Origin: Bacillota bacterium
Lineage (GTDB): Bacteria > Bacillota > Limnochordia > Limnochordales > DUMU01
Direction: 5' to 3'
Assembly: GCA_012839805.1 (NCBI GenBank)
Contig: DUMU01000017.1
Location: 1-46,160, forward strand
DNA length: 46,160 nucleotides
Shown: positions 1 through 7,584 of the stretch, piece by piece
Layout: every line of letters begins with the position of its first letter
How positions within the stretch are numbered: the first letter of the stretch is position 1
Notes under the pieces: generated by a model
What the model saw: the letters and a program-made list of their open reading frames with translations, nothing else
The model's database searches: none
What the model was told of the DNA's origin: nothing
Position numbers and translations under genes: made by a program

Positions 1-2
1 CC

Positions 3-713
3 GATATGGTGCTCGCCGACGACAACTTTGCCCCCATCGTGGCGGCCATCCAGGAAGGGCGGGTCATCTATGCGAACATCCGCAAGGTCATCCACTACCT
101 GCTCTCGTGCAACATTGGCGAAATCGTCGCCATTTTCTTCGGTATCATCCTTGGTTGGGGTCGTGTCCTCACGCCCATTCAGATCCTGTGGGTCAACCTG
201 GTGACCGACGGGTTACCGGCGCTGGCGCTGGGGGTAGAGCCGCTCGAGCGGGGAGTAATGAACGAGCGCCCGCGAGACCCGAAAGAAGGCATCTTCGGTC
301 GCGGGCTGGGCTGGCAGATCGCCTGGCAGGGTGTACTGGTAGGAGTGATGACACTTCTCGTCTACCGGTGGGATCTGGCCATGCGTGGCGACCGCCTGCG
401 GGCGGAAACGGTGGCGTTCATGACGCTTTCCCTGGTGCAGCTGGTGCATAGCTTCAACACTCGCTCGCTTCGGCAAAGCCTCTTTCGAATCGGATGGCTC
501 CACAACCGGCCGCTGGTGGTGGCGGTGGGCGTCTCGCTGCTGCTGCAACTCATGGTGCTGACCGTACCCTTCCTGCGGCCGGTCTTCGACGTCGTGCCGC
601 TCTCAGTGCGGGACTGGGCGACGGTGATGATGGCGGCGGTAACCATGTTGGGGGTAGTGGAGATCGTCAAGGCGGCGGTCCGCTTCCTTGGCCGGAGCCA
701 GGCAGGAATCTGA
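3..713 (+). CDS. P-type cation-transporting ATPase, C-terminal part (partial at window start)
   Basis: This is the C-terminal end of a P-type ATPase, most like the calcium/cation-pumping P2 group; the start lies before the window. The frame opens with DMVLADDNFA, the hinge that follows the phosphorylation domain in this family, then runs into the membrane segments. QILWVNLVTDGLPALALG is the M6-type ion-binding segment, with the N and D of NLVTDG in place. About five or six further hydrophobic helices follow, ending near residue 230. The enzyme would couple ATP hydrolysis to cation export across the inner membrane. Ion specificity (Ca2+, Mn2+ or other) cannot be told from this part. The downstream small gene starts 43 bases later and may be cotranscribed. 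Confidence 0.93.
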   Translation, partial: DMVLADDNFAPIVAAIQEGRVIYANIRKVIHYLLSCNIGEIVAIFFGIILGWGRVLTPIQILWVNLVTDGLPALALGVEPLERGVMNERPRDPKEGIFGRGLGWQIAWQGVLVGVMTLLVYRWDLAMRGDRLRAETVAFMTLSLVQLVHSFNTRSLRQSLFRIGWLHNRPLVVAVGVSLLLQLMVLTVPFLRPVFDVVPLSVRDWATVMMAAVTMLGVVEIVKAAVRFLGRSQAGI

Positions 714-756
714 AAGACGGTGTCGAAAAGCCAGGCAGCAAGGGGGGGAGCAGTAA

Positions 757-1005
757 ATGGGACTCTTTTCATTCCTCGGAAAGAAGGATCCAAAGAAGAA
801 GTATGTAGATATCTTCGTCAAAGCAAAGAAGATGGGCCTCAGCGTCGAGAATGCTCTGCGCCAGGCCGTGGACGCAGCCGTCGCGGACAAGGTCTTCCCC
901 GATCGTAAGAAAGCCGCGGAAGAGCTCTACAAGGCGGTCATCACGCTGGTAGAGCGGGACGAGAAGGCCGACCTCGAAAAGGCAAAGCGGAAAGCGGCTT
1001 TGTGA
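757..1005 (+). CDS. Small highly charged protein of unknown function (82 aa)
   Basis: I do not recognise this protein. The start is well supported: a run of G ending in GAG sits six bases before the ATG. The 82 residues are rich in Lys, Glu, Asp and Ala, with a short hydrophobic start (MGLFSFLGKK) and then probable amphipathic helices, so it is likely a soluble, mostly helical cytoplasmic protein. It has no Cys pairs, membrane segment or signal peptide. It lies between the P-type ATPase and the helicase-like gene on the same strand, which suggests cotranscription but not a function. Confidence 0.75.
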   Translation: MGLFSFLGKKDPKKKYVDIFVKAKKMGLSVENALRQAVDAAVADKVFPDRKKAAEELYKAVITLVERDEKADLEKAKRKAAL

Positions 1006-1091
1006 GACGCCAAGCGGCCTTGGCAAAGCCTGGGGCAGCCCGGTGAGGTTCAAAGCCGCATGGTGAGAAAAGCAGAGCGTACGGCTCCTCG

Positions 1092-4000
1092 GTGAGCAGG
1101 GAGGCGAGGTCGGTGGGGACAGGGGCGGTACGCGAGGGCCCGGGACGGGTGACCTGGGGTGGATTGATACGCTATTATGCGGCGGCGGCCGCGAGGAGTG
1201 CGGCTGATACCGGCTTCCGCTTCCTGGTTGAAGAGGAAGGGAGCCGGTTTCTCTTTTGGTCGGGGCCTGACCCCCTTTTCGGGATAAACGGAGGGGAAGC
1301 GGGCCCTTCACCGGCAGGCGTCGCCGGGGAGATGGAGACCCTCGCCCGTCTGGCCGAGCTGGCCGGCGAATCCCTCTGCTTCGGCTTTCCGCTGGTGGTA
1401 GACGGGGAGGGACGATTCCTCCCGCTTTTGTGGCTTCCCGTTCGGCAAAGCCAAAGCCGTGACGGCAAGCCGCTGGCCGGGCGCTGGGTGGGCGGCAGCT
1501 GGGAGTTCAACCTCGCCTTGTTGGGAGGGAGCGAGGCGCCTGCGGTCTGGGATCTGGTCGGCTCGGTACGCCGAACGCTCGAGCCGGGAGTCGAACCCGG
1601 GCCCGCCAGCGCGGCCGCTTTTGCCGCGGCGGTGACGGTACTTGCAAGCCGGATCGGGTTGGAGATCCGGGAGCCGATCCGGCCGGGTCGATGGTCCGCG
1701 CCGGTTACCCGGCGGGCCGAGCGTCCGGCGGCGGGCGTTTACAACCAGGCCCTGCTCTTTCGTGCCTTCGCCCCTGACCTTCCTCTCTGGTTGTGGCGGG
1801 AGTGGGAGCGCTTGGCCGAAAGGGAACCGCCACGAGGCTGGGCGCGTGCTCTCTCTCCTGGCCTGGAGGCAGGCGCGGATCGAAATGGGGATCGGGATGG
1901 GGATGGAGATGGAGATGCGGGAGGCCGGGCCACCCCTCTGCAACTGCTTTTTCACGCTTTCACTCCCGGCGAACGGGAGGCGTTGGCCAAAGGCTTGTCC
2001 GATGCGGAGGCGTATGGAAGTGCCGCCTTGCATTTTCCCCAGGGTGACGGTGAGATAGAGGCAGCCTTCCACTTGCTGATCAACGCCTGGCGGGCGGGGC
2101 GGAAGGTATTGGTAGTAGCGCCCACGGCCAGAGAGATCGAGCCCTTGGTTCAGCTCCTGCGGGCCGTATACCCGGGCCCTTTCTTCGGCCGGTGGGGTGA
2201 CGCGAAAGGAAATCGGGCGATGGTAGCGACCATCCGCTGGATGGTACGTTCCAGATCCTCCGCTCGGCCGAAGAGCATCAAGAATAGCCTCCAAGAGGGT
2301 AACCGGGGGTATCGGGAGGAACTAGAAAAGGCCTGGCAGGGAGTGCGACAGGCGGAGGACGCGGTAGGCCGTGCCACCTCCGCCGGGGAACGAGCCGCGG
2401 CCATCCGGCGCGAGCTGGACCGGGCCGTGCGAAGTCTCGCGCCGGCTCTGGAAGAGCTGGCCCGGCGCATCGCGGGCGGAACGGGCGACGGGACCGGGCG
2501 CCCCGCCGGATCGTGGGCGCGGCTGGCCGAGCAAGTAGGGGAGCTGGTGGCCGAGGGCGAACGGATCGCGGGCGGCCGGTGGCGCTGGACGGAAAGACTG
2601 TGGCCCTGGCGGCGCACGGAACGGCTCACGGGGCGGCTCGAGCTGCGCTTGCGGGCTCTCCTCAACGGTGCGGGGCTCAATTCCGGAGATTGGCTCCTCC
2701 TCTCCAAACCGCACGATCCGGTGGCCCTTCTTCAAAGCCTGCGGCAGGTAGAAAACGCGCTACGGTATGCAGAGCTACAGGTACAGTACCGGCAATGGAA
2801 AGAGGCGGCGGGGGAGGGGCCGTGGGAGGCGCCCTCCAGCCTGCCGCACCGGCTGGACGAAGCTCTGGCCGCCCTGACCGGGGTGTCGACCCGGCTGGTT
2901 CAGGAGCAACGGGAGGCGGAAGTAGGGGCCTGGTCGGCAGAGATGGTGGCCCGGCTCGAGTTATGGATTCGCCTGGAGGCGGAAATCAGGGCCAGCCGGC
3001 CCGGTTCGGCGGCCGCCGCGGAGCTCGAGCGCGTCCTGGCCGAACTCTTTCCCGGGGTGCTCGAAGCCCTGCCCGTCTGGTTTTTCCCCATCAGCGAGGC
3101 CTCCTTCCCGCTACCGGATCGCCCCGACCTTTTCGATCTGGCATTGATTCTGCGGGCGGAAAGGATTCCGCTGGCGGTGGCTTTGCCGTTCGCCTGCCGG
3201 GCGCGGTCCACCCTTGTCCTCGGGGATGCCTCCGAGGAAGCGATGCGGTTGGCAGAAGAGAAGCAGTTTGCCCCCGAGGCCCGCGGTTTGGAACAAGACG
3301 CGGCGGCCACCCAGGGCCTATGGGGGTTGGACTACCTGCGCCACGCCTGGCCTGTTTCCGCCCTCCGCTGGTTGAAGGAGGGGGACTCGCTCCTCCATAT
3401 TGCTCGCGCCCCGGTTCTGCGGCGACCGTGCCGGCGGGTGGGGCAACTCGCGAACCGGCTCTTTCACGGCGCGACGCTCCACCCGGTGGGAGGCCCGGGC
3501 GGTGCGGTCGCCTGGGTCGAGGCCCGGGGCCAGGTGATCGTTCCCGAAACCGGTAGTGCCTTCAACCTGGAAGAGGCCGAGGCGGTAGTGGCAGCGGTCC
3601 GGGAACGCCTGGCGGCCACGGGCGGGCAGCCGGCAAGGGTGGCCATCGTTACGCCTTTCCGCCGGCAAAAAGAGCTCCTGATGCGTAAACTCCTGGCCGC
3701 CCTGCCGTCCCTGCCGGGCGATGATCCCGGCGGCCCGCCGGTCCGGGTGCTACTGCCGCCCGAGGCGCTACACGGCACGGAAGAGTGGCCGACCGTGATC
3801 TTCAGCCCGGTTATCTCGCGAGGAGCACCGGAGGCCGCACTGTGCTATCTGGAAGAGCATCCTGAGTTCCTCTACGCGGCCATAGCCCGAGCTCGCGAGG
3901 AGTTCGTGGTCGTAGGCGACCCCGAGATGGTGGCATCGCTCGGAGGCACCTGGGCCGATCTGGCCCGCATGCTCTCACGGGCAGAGGGTCTCCGGGCGGA

Positions 4001-4265
4001 GACGGAATTGATGCTGGCCCGGTCCGGCTCGGCCCTGCCGGCCCGGCCCGGCCTGGCCCCGGCCGAGGTGGCGGCCACCGCGGAGGCGGAGACCGTGGAA
4101 GAAGGCCCTTATCCCGCGGGGCGGGAAGGGCTCTTCACCCTGTACCGGGAGCTGCTCCTCCGGCGAAGCGGCTGGCGGGGGCGGCGCACCCTCGCCGGGA
4201 TCAGGGTTGAGGACGAGACAGAAGCCGCGCCAGCCGGGGCTCGGCCCAGCGCAGAAAGCGTGTAG
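1092..4265 (+). CDS. Superfamily 1 (Dna2/UPF1-like) helicase-related protein with lost catalytic motifs
   Basis: The 1057-residue frame has the layout of an AAA_11/AAA_12-type SF1 helicase, but key motifs are replaced. The P-loop position (about residues 315-322) reads FPQGDGEI where GPPGTGKT is expected, so the Lys and Thr are gone. The strand after it, RKVLVVAPTAREIE, is normal for motif Ia. The DE-box (about 681-690) reads FDLALILRAE instead of FDLVIIDEAS, and the motif III Gln is lost in VLGDASEE. The C-terminal RecA-like half keeps VAIVTPFRRQ, VIFSPVIS and AIARAREEFVVVGD, including motif VI arginines. A long charged helical insert (about 400-650) lies between. An Asp-Gly repeat occurs near residue 263. 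The GTG at 1092 has no clear ribosome site; GTG 1113 follows AGGGAGGCGAGG and may be the true start. The 3' end overlaps the convergent gene by 65 bases. Confidence 0.8.
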   Translation: MSREARSVGTGAVREGPGRVTWGGLIRYYAAAAARSAADTGFRFLVEEEGSRFLFWSGPDPLFGINGGEAGPSPAGVAGEMETLARLAELAGESLCFGFPLVVDGEGRFLPLLWLPVRQSQSRDGKPLAGRWVGGSWEFNLALLGGSEAPAVWDLVGSVRRTLEPGVEPGPASAAAFAAAVTVLASRIGLEIREPIRPGRWSAPVTRRAERPAAGVYNQALLFRAFAPDLPLWLWREWERLAEREPPRGWARALSPGLEAGADRNGDRDGDGDGDAGGRATPLQLLFHAFTPGEREALAKGLSDAEAYGSAALHFPQGDGEIEAAFHLLINAWRAGRKVLVVAPTAREIEPLVQLLRAVYPGPFFGRWGDAKGNRAMVATIRWMVRSRSSARPKSIKNSLQEGNRGYREELEKAWQGVRQAEDAVGRATSAGERAAAIRRELDRAVRSLAPALEELARRIAGGTGDGTGRPAGSWARLAEQVGELVAEGERIAGGRWRWTERLWPWRRTERLTGRLELRLRALLNGAGLNSGDWLLLSKPHDPVALLQSLRQVENALRYAELQVQYRQWKEAAGEGPWEAPSSLPHRLDEALAALTGVSTRLVQEQREAEVGAWSAEMVARLELWIRLEAEIRASRPGSAAAAELERVLAELFPGVLEALPVWFFPISEASFPLPDRPDLFDLALILRAERIPLAVALPFACRARSTLVLGDASEEAMRLAEEKQFAPEARGLEQDAAATQGLWGLDYLRHAWPVSALRWLKEGDSLLHIARAPVLRRPCRRVGQLANRLFHGATLHPVGGPGGAVAWVEARGQVIVPETGSAFNLEEAEAVVAAVRERLAATGGQPARVAIVTPFRRQKELLMRKLLAALPSLPGDDPGGPPVRVLLPPEALHGTEEWPTVIFSPVISRGAPEAALCYLEEHPEFLYAAIARAREEFVVVGDPEMVASLGGTWADLARMLSRAEGLRAETELMLARSGSALPARPGLAPAEVAATAEAETVEEGPYPAGREGLFTLYRELLLRRSGWRGRRTLAGIRVEDETEAAPAGARPSAESV

Positions 4266-6807
4266 CGAGCGCGAAGTCGCGCTGGAGTGAGACCTGAGCC
4301 CAATACCGGTTCGGGCGGAACTGGCTCGGGTCGACCTTCCCCACTTCCGTTGCCGGTTTGGCGTTGGCAAAGCGGGCTGCGGATCGTTCACGCTGCTCCT
4401 TACCGGCATGATCCTCCACCGCGGCGAGCCAATCGCCGATGAGCTTTTCGCGCCGCTCCTGCCACCCTTTTACGCCGGCTTCGTCCAGGGCGCCGATCTG
4501 CTGGAAGAAAGCAATCTTGGCCGCCAGGTTGGCGAGGAGCAGCGCAGCCGCCCCCTCGGGGTCAGCCAGCGGCGAAAGACCGGGCTGTGAGTAGAAGCCC
4601 TGGCGCAGAGCCTGCCGGTGATTGTCGCTCAGGTAATCGGTGGCGAAGAAGACCTCGCCGGGGGAGTTATGGGCCCAGGCCATCGCGACCTGCCCGGCCA
4701 GGGCTTCGGGGCTATTCACCCAGACGGCGAGACCGGGAAAGATGAGGCGCCCGAGGGCATCGGCACCGGTGGCGGCGTCGATCTCGCTCAGATACCGTTC
4801 GAAGAGAGGTTCGTTACTCGAATAGGCCATGGTGACGAGGAAGTCCACGTATCCCTCGTCGAGCCACCGTTTCCAGTCCTGCATGGTCGTGGCCCGTGCC
4901 CGTTCGGCCTCCGGAACGACGGCGGCCGAGAGGAGAAGGTCCGGGCGAGCTTCCTTAAGGACCACGGCCAGCTGGTGAACGAAACTCGTCACGTTCTCTC
5001 GGCGCCATTCATCCCAGAGGGCTGCCTCCCGGCTTCCCGGCCGAAGGGTGCGGGGATCGAGGCCGTACTTCTCCTGGAACGCCGAGAGAGAGGCGGGAGA
5101 ATACCCGAAGACGCTGCCGGTGGTATTCTCGGGATACCGTATATAGTCAAGGTGCAGCCCGTCAATGGGATACTCGGTGGCGATTTCGAGGAAAAGGCGT
5201 TGCAGGTACTGCCGTACCTCCGGGTGTGAGGGGTTGAGCCAGGAGGATCCGGAAGGAGGAGCAAAGAGCTCACCCCGCTGGGAGATCTCTCGCCAGTCCG
5301 GGTGATCGCGCAGGATGGCCGGCGTCTCTTCTCTCGTTCCTACGTTGAAAACCCACACCCATGGATGTACTTGCATCCCCCGGGCGTGGGCTTCTTCCAC
5401 CAGCACCCGGAGCGGATCCTCATCCCAGGAAGAGATGGCCGGATCACGGTAGCCCACCTTGGTCCAGAAGAGGGCGACGCCCCGCCGCACTATCTCCGGA
5501 AACAGGGTGTTGATCCCCGCCGCCTGGAGCTGATCGAGAAAATACCGTACCCCGCTACGACCGCCGAGGCTCGCCAGATTGCCCGCGCCCATCCATGCCC
5601 CCCGCACTCCCACCGGGCGAGTTTCCCGGACGAGAGGCGGGATCGCCTCCGCCCGGTACCTGGCGTCGATCGCGAGCGCCCGGGCTTCTTCGAACCGGCT
5701 GCTCCCGAGCCGGTCCTCAGCCCGGGAGACGAGTTCCTGGGCCTCACTCAGGCGCCGTTCGATCTCCCCATAGGGCACGAAGGTGAGTTTCTGGCGGGCG
5801 GCCCGGAGGGCGGCTTCGGCCTGGTCCAGGGCTTCGCGGGCTGCGGTGAGCGCCCGGCGCGCCTCGGCCTGGGCCTCTTCACCCAGGGCGAGACGGACGG
5901 CGTTGGCGAGGAGTTGCCGGGCCCAGGCCTTGACCGGTTCCGCCGTCTGACCCCCGGCCGCTTCGCCGGCCGCCGCGTGAACCCGGTCCGCCTCGCCCGC
6001 GGCAGCCGCCAGGAGGTTAAAGCCAATGTACAAGGATTGAGGACCGGCAATTGCAGCCGCGTTCCGGTCCGGGGGGGCGGGGCGGGTGATTTGGTCGGCC
6101 GCTAACCAACTGGCCATGACCACGCCCTGCCCGGTGGGCCCGGCCAACATCACCGGCTGTTCCAAGGCGACCAGCGGCAGGAGGGAAGGCAGCCCGGCGA
6201 AGAGCGCGGCTCCGTCCAGGGTCGCTTCGAGGTATCCGGCGTGGTCTTCGGCCCGGTTTCCGGGCTCGGTGACCCCGTCGTCGTAGAGGGTGCGAAGCTG
6301 GCCATACGTATTAGCGTGTAAAACCGGCTTCAAGGCGTTGTCCTTCCGGAGCCTCCCCGCCTCATCGTAAGCGCCGGTCTCCCAAAAGGCCAGCACCCGG
6401 CCGCCGCGCTCAACGAAGCGCTCTACGGCCGCCACTTCTGCTTCGGTCAATACAGGGTTGGTCGGGAAGATGAGAAGAGCGTAAGATCCGAGCTGCCCCG
6501 AAGCGAGTTCCTGGTCGTCGACGTAGCCATACGAGAGCTCCTGGTCATGCAGCACGCCCGTCAAGGCCTGAAGCCACGTGACCCAATGGACCGGACCGTA
6601 CCAGCCGGCGGCCCGGTCGCTGTTGGCGATGCCCACCAGGGGTGCTTCGCTCCGGTCAGGCATCGCGTTGCCGTCGCCGGTCGCTGCTGCTCGGCCCGCG
6701 CCCAAGACGATCGGGAAGGCGATGACGAGGACGGTGGCGGCAACGAGCCGGTCAAGACCAGGCAATAGATGGCGCCGGCTTTTCGAGCATGGGTGCTGGT
6801 GGTACAT
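4201..6807 (-). CDS. Secreted GHL10-type glycoside hydrolase-like protein with N-terminal GATase1-like domain
   Basis: A long secreted protein of about 868 residues. The N terminus has basic residues, a hydrophobic stretch (LVAATVLVIAFPIVLGAG) and a likely cleavage after GRAAA. Residues about 60-290 resemble the GATase1-like domain found beside family 42 galactosidases (LLIFPTNPVLTEAEVAAVER, then FVERGGRVLAFWE). A helical, coiled-coil-like linker of about 80 residues follows. The C-terminal half (about 400-720) is a GHL10/DUF187 TIM barrel: VRGAWMGAGN at its start, HPWVWVFNVG, and GLHLDYIRYP, typical of this family. The exact substrate is unknown; the family is tied to cell wall or polysaccharide breakdown. 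I prefer ATG 6807 because GAGGTGAGG precedes it at good spacing; the frame also opens at GTG 6834. It converges on the helicase-like gene. Confidence 0.87.
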   Translation of the reverse strand: MYHQHPCSKSRRHLLPGLDRLVAATVLVIAFPIVLGAGRAAATGDGNAMPDRSEAPLVGIANSDRAAGWYGPVHWVTWLQALTGVLHDQELSYGYVDDQELASGQLGSYALLIFPTNPVLTEAEVAAVERFVERGGRVLAFWETGAYDEAGRLRKDNALKPVLHANTYGQLRTLYDDGVTEPGNRAEDHAGYLEATLDGAALFAGLPSLLPLVALEQPVMLAGPTGQGVVMASWLAADQITRPAPPDRNAAAIAGPQSLYIGFNLLAAAAGEADRVHAAAGEAAGGQTAEPVKAWARQLLANAVRLALGEEAQAEARRALTAAREALDQAEAALRAARQKLTFVPYGEIERRLSEAQELVSRAEDRLGSSRFEEARALAIDARYRAEAIPPLVRETRPVGVRGAWMGAGNLASLGGRSGVRYFLDQLQAAGINTLFPEIVRRGVALFWTKVGYRDPAISSWDEDPLRVLVEEAHARGMQVHPWVWVFNVGTREETPAILRDHPDWREISQRGELFAPPSGSSWLNPSHPEVRQYLQRLFLEIATEYPIDGLHLDYIRYPENTTGSVFGYSPASLSAFQEKYGLDPRTLRPGSREAALWDEWRRENVTSFVHQLAVVLKEARPDLLLSAAVVPEAERARATTMQDWKRWLDEGYVDFLVTMAYSSNEPLFERYLSEIDAATGADALGRLIFPGLAVWVNSPEALAGQVAMAWAHNSPGEVFFATDYLSDNHRQALRQGFYSQPGLSPLADPEGAAALLLANLAAKIAFFQQIGALDEAGVKGWQERREKLIGDWLAAVEDHAGKEQRERSAARFANAKPATEVGKVDPSQFRPNRYWAQVSLQRDFALATRFLRWAEPRLARLLSRPQP

Positions 6808-6862
6808 GGTCATCCTCACCTCTTCATGGGTCACGGGCCGGGTCCGCTGCTGGAGCCCATTT

Positions 6863-6878
6863 GGTAATTCGGTAATTC
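6863..6878. repeat. Tandem 8-bp repeat GGTAATTC x2 upstream of the GHL10 gene
   Basis: GGTAATTC occurs twice with no gap, 56 bases upstream of the preferred start of the minus-strand GHL10-type gene. A tandem pair of this size in a promoter region can be a regulator site; that role is inference. Confidence 0.35.
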
Positions 6879-6934
6879 GCCTCCAACGGAATAATCCCTT
6901 CTGAAATGCCAGTTCAGCTGCCGAACCGTTTTCT

Positions 6935-6962
6935 TGTCATTCGCAATATCGCAGGAATGACA
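6935..6962. promoter_or_regulatory. Inverted repeat TGTCATTC-N12-GAATGACA, possible operator
   Basis: Perfect 8-bp arms separated by 12 bases lie in the intergenic stretch between the GHL10-type gene (minus) and the zinc-ribbon gene (plus). The arm sequence is AT-rich compared with the surroundings. Arm length and spacing suit a dimeric DNA-binding regulator. No T-tract follows, so a terminator is unlikely. Confidence 0.45.
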
Positions 6963-7081
6963 TAGAGTTCACTCTGTCTCGTTTCTGAAAGACCCCTCCC
7001 TGGATGGGCCGCCGGCCGGTCCGCACCTCCTGACATGACCACGTTTGCACTGCTTGAGGCTGTTAACAGTGTGTAAAGTCC

Positions 7082-7110
7082 TTGACGCTTCCCTCCAAGA
7101 ATGCTAGATT
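7082..7110 (+). promoter_or_regulatory. Sigma70-type promoter for the zinc-ribbon gene
   Basis: TTGACG (7082-7087) and TAGATT (7105-7110) are separated by exactly 17 bases, a near-consensus vegetative promoter. It lies about 90 bases before the GTG at 7200 and about 135 before the alternative ATG at 7245. Confidence 0.6.
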
Positions 7111-7199
7111 ACCACTGAAGAAAAGAACCGAGTTCCAACTACCCCGGTTCACCCTGTCGCTATTTTCCCAGCCGGTGCTGCCGGATCATCGTGTGAGGG

Positions 7200-7445
7200 G
7201 TGAAACCGGGAACGGACCGGATCAGAGTGGAGGCGTATGCTGGCATGGCGGTCAAGCTAGAAACCGGTAAGCCGGGGGGGCGGCATGCCCTGAAGGTGTG
7301 CGAGATCTGCGGGGCGGACATCAGCCACCGCACCGGGCCGGCCAAGTACTGCGTACCCTGTTCCCTGCTGACCAAGCGGCAGCGGGCCATGGTGAAAGCG
7401 GGAATCCTTACCGTCGAAGAGGCTACCGCACAGCGGGGGTTGTAA
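7200..7445 (+). CDS. Small zinc-ribbon protein (unknown function)
   Basis: An 81-residue frame with one clear four-cysteine zinc site: CEIC and, about 20 residues on, CVPC. The segment VCEICGADISHRTGPAKYC is typical of treble-clef or zinc-ribbon knuckles in small DNA- or RNA-binding proteins. A short basic helix (LLTKRQRAMVKAG) follows. The frame opens at GTG 7200, but ATG 7245 (MAVKLETGKPGG) is preceded by GGAGG and would remove 15 uninformative residues; I cannot decide between them. A strong promoter lies upstream and a long inverted repeat downstream, so the gene looks like its own transcription unit. Function unknown; a regulator role is possible. Confidence 0.72.
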   Translation: MKPGTDRIRVEAYAGMAVKLETGKPGGRHALKVCEICGADISHRTGPAKYCVPCSLLTKRQRAMVKAGILTVEEATAQRGL

Positions 7446-7500
7446 CCGGGTTCAAACCGGACCCGAAGTGGTGGTGTCCAATTGACGGTTGCCGGGACGA

Positions 7501-7545
7501 GTCCCTTCTCTGCCGAGCCCGGGAGGGCGACGGGCGAGAAGGGAC
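7501..7545. repeat. Long stem-loop between convergent genes
   Basis: GTCCCTTCTC (7501-7510) and GAGAAGGGAC (7536-7545) form a perfect 10-bp stem. Inside lies a second small hairpin, GCCC-GGGA-GGGC. It sits between the zinc-ribbon gene (plus) and the DUF4434 gene (minus). There is no T-tract on either side, so it may be a bidirectional 3' end structure rather than a textbook terminator. Confidence 0.5.
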
Positions 7546-7584
7546 GCGTTCTACCGGCACAGGCGAGGCCGTGGCCGCGCCCAC

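Larger units (their letters stand above)
6835..7199. other. Divergent intergenic region (about 365 bp)
   Basis: This gene-free stretch is less GC-rich than the rest of the window. It holds the tandem repeat at 6863, the inverted repeat at 6935, a 10-bp palindrome CTGTTAACAG at 7060-7069 and a good sigma70-like promoter at 7082-7110. I see no small gene in it. It most likely controls the GHL10-type gene on one side and the zinc-ribbon gene on the other. Confidence 0.6.

Noticed and set aside
1308-3556. Long frames on both strands inside the helicase-like gene (328 and 347 codons)
   Set aside because: Low-complexity Arg/Gly/Pro products with no domain signs, overlapping recognisable SF1 motifs in the main frame.
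7444-7466. tRNA-like T-arm (CCGG-GTTCAAA-CCGG)
   Set aside because: No matching acceptor, D or anticodon arms can be formed at the required distances; the bases before it are the end of the zinc-ribbon gene.
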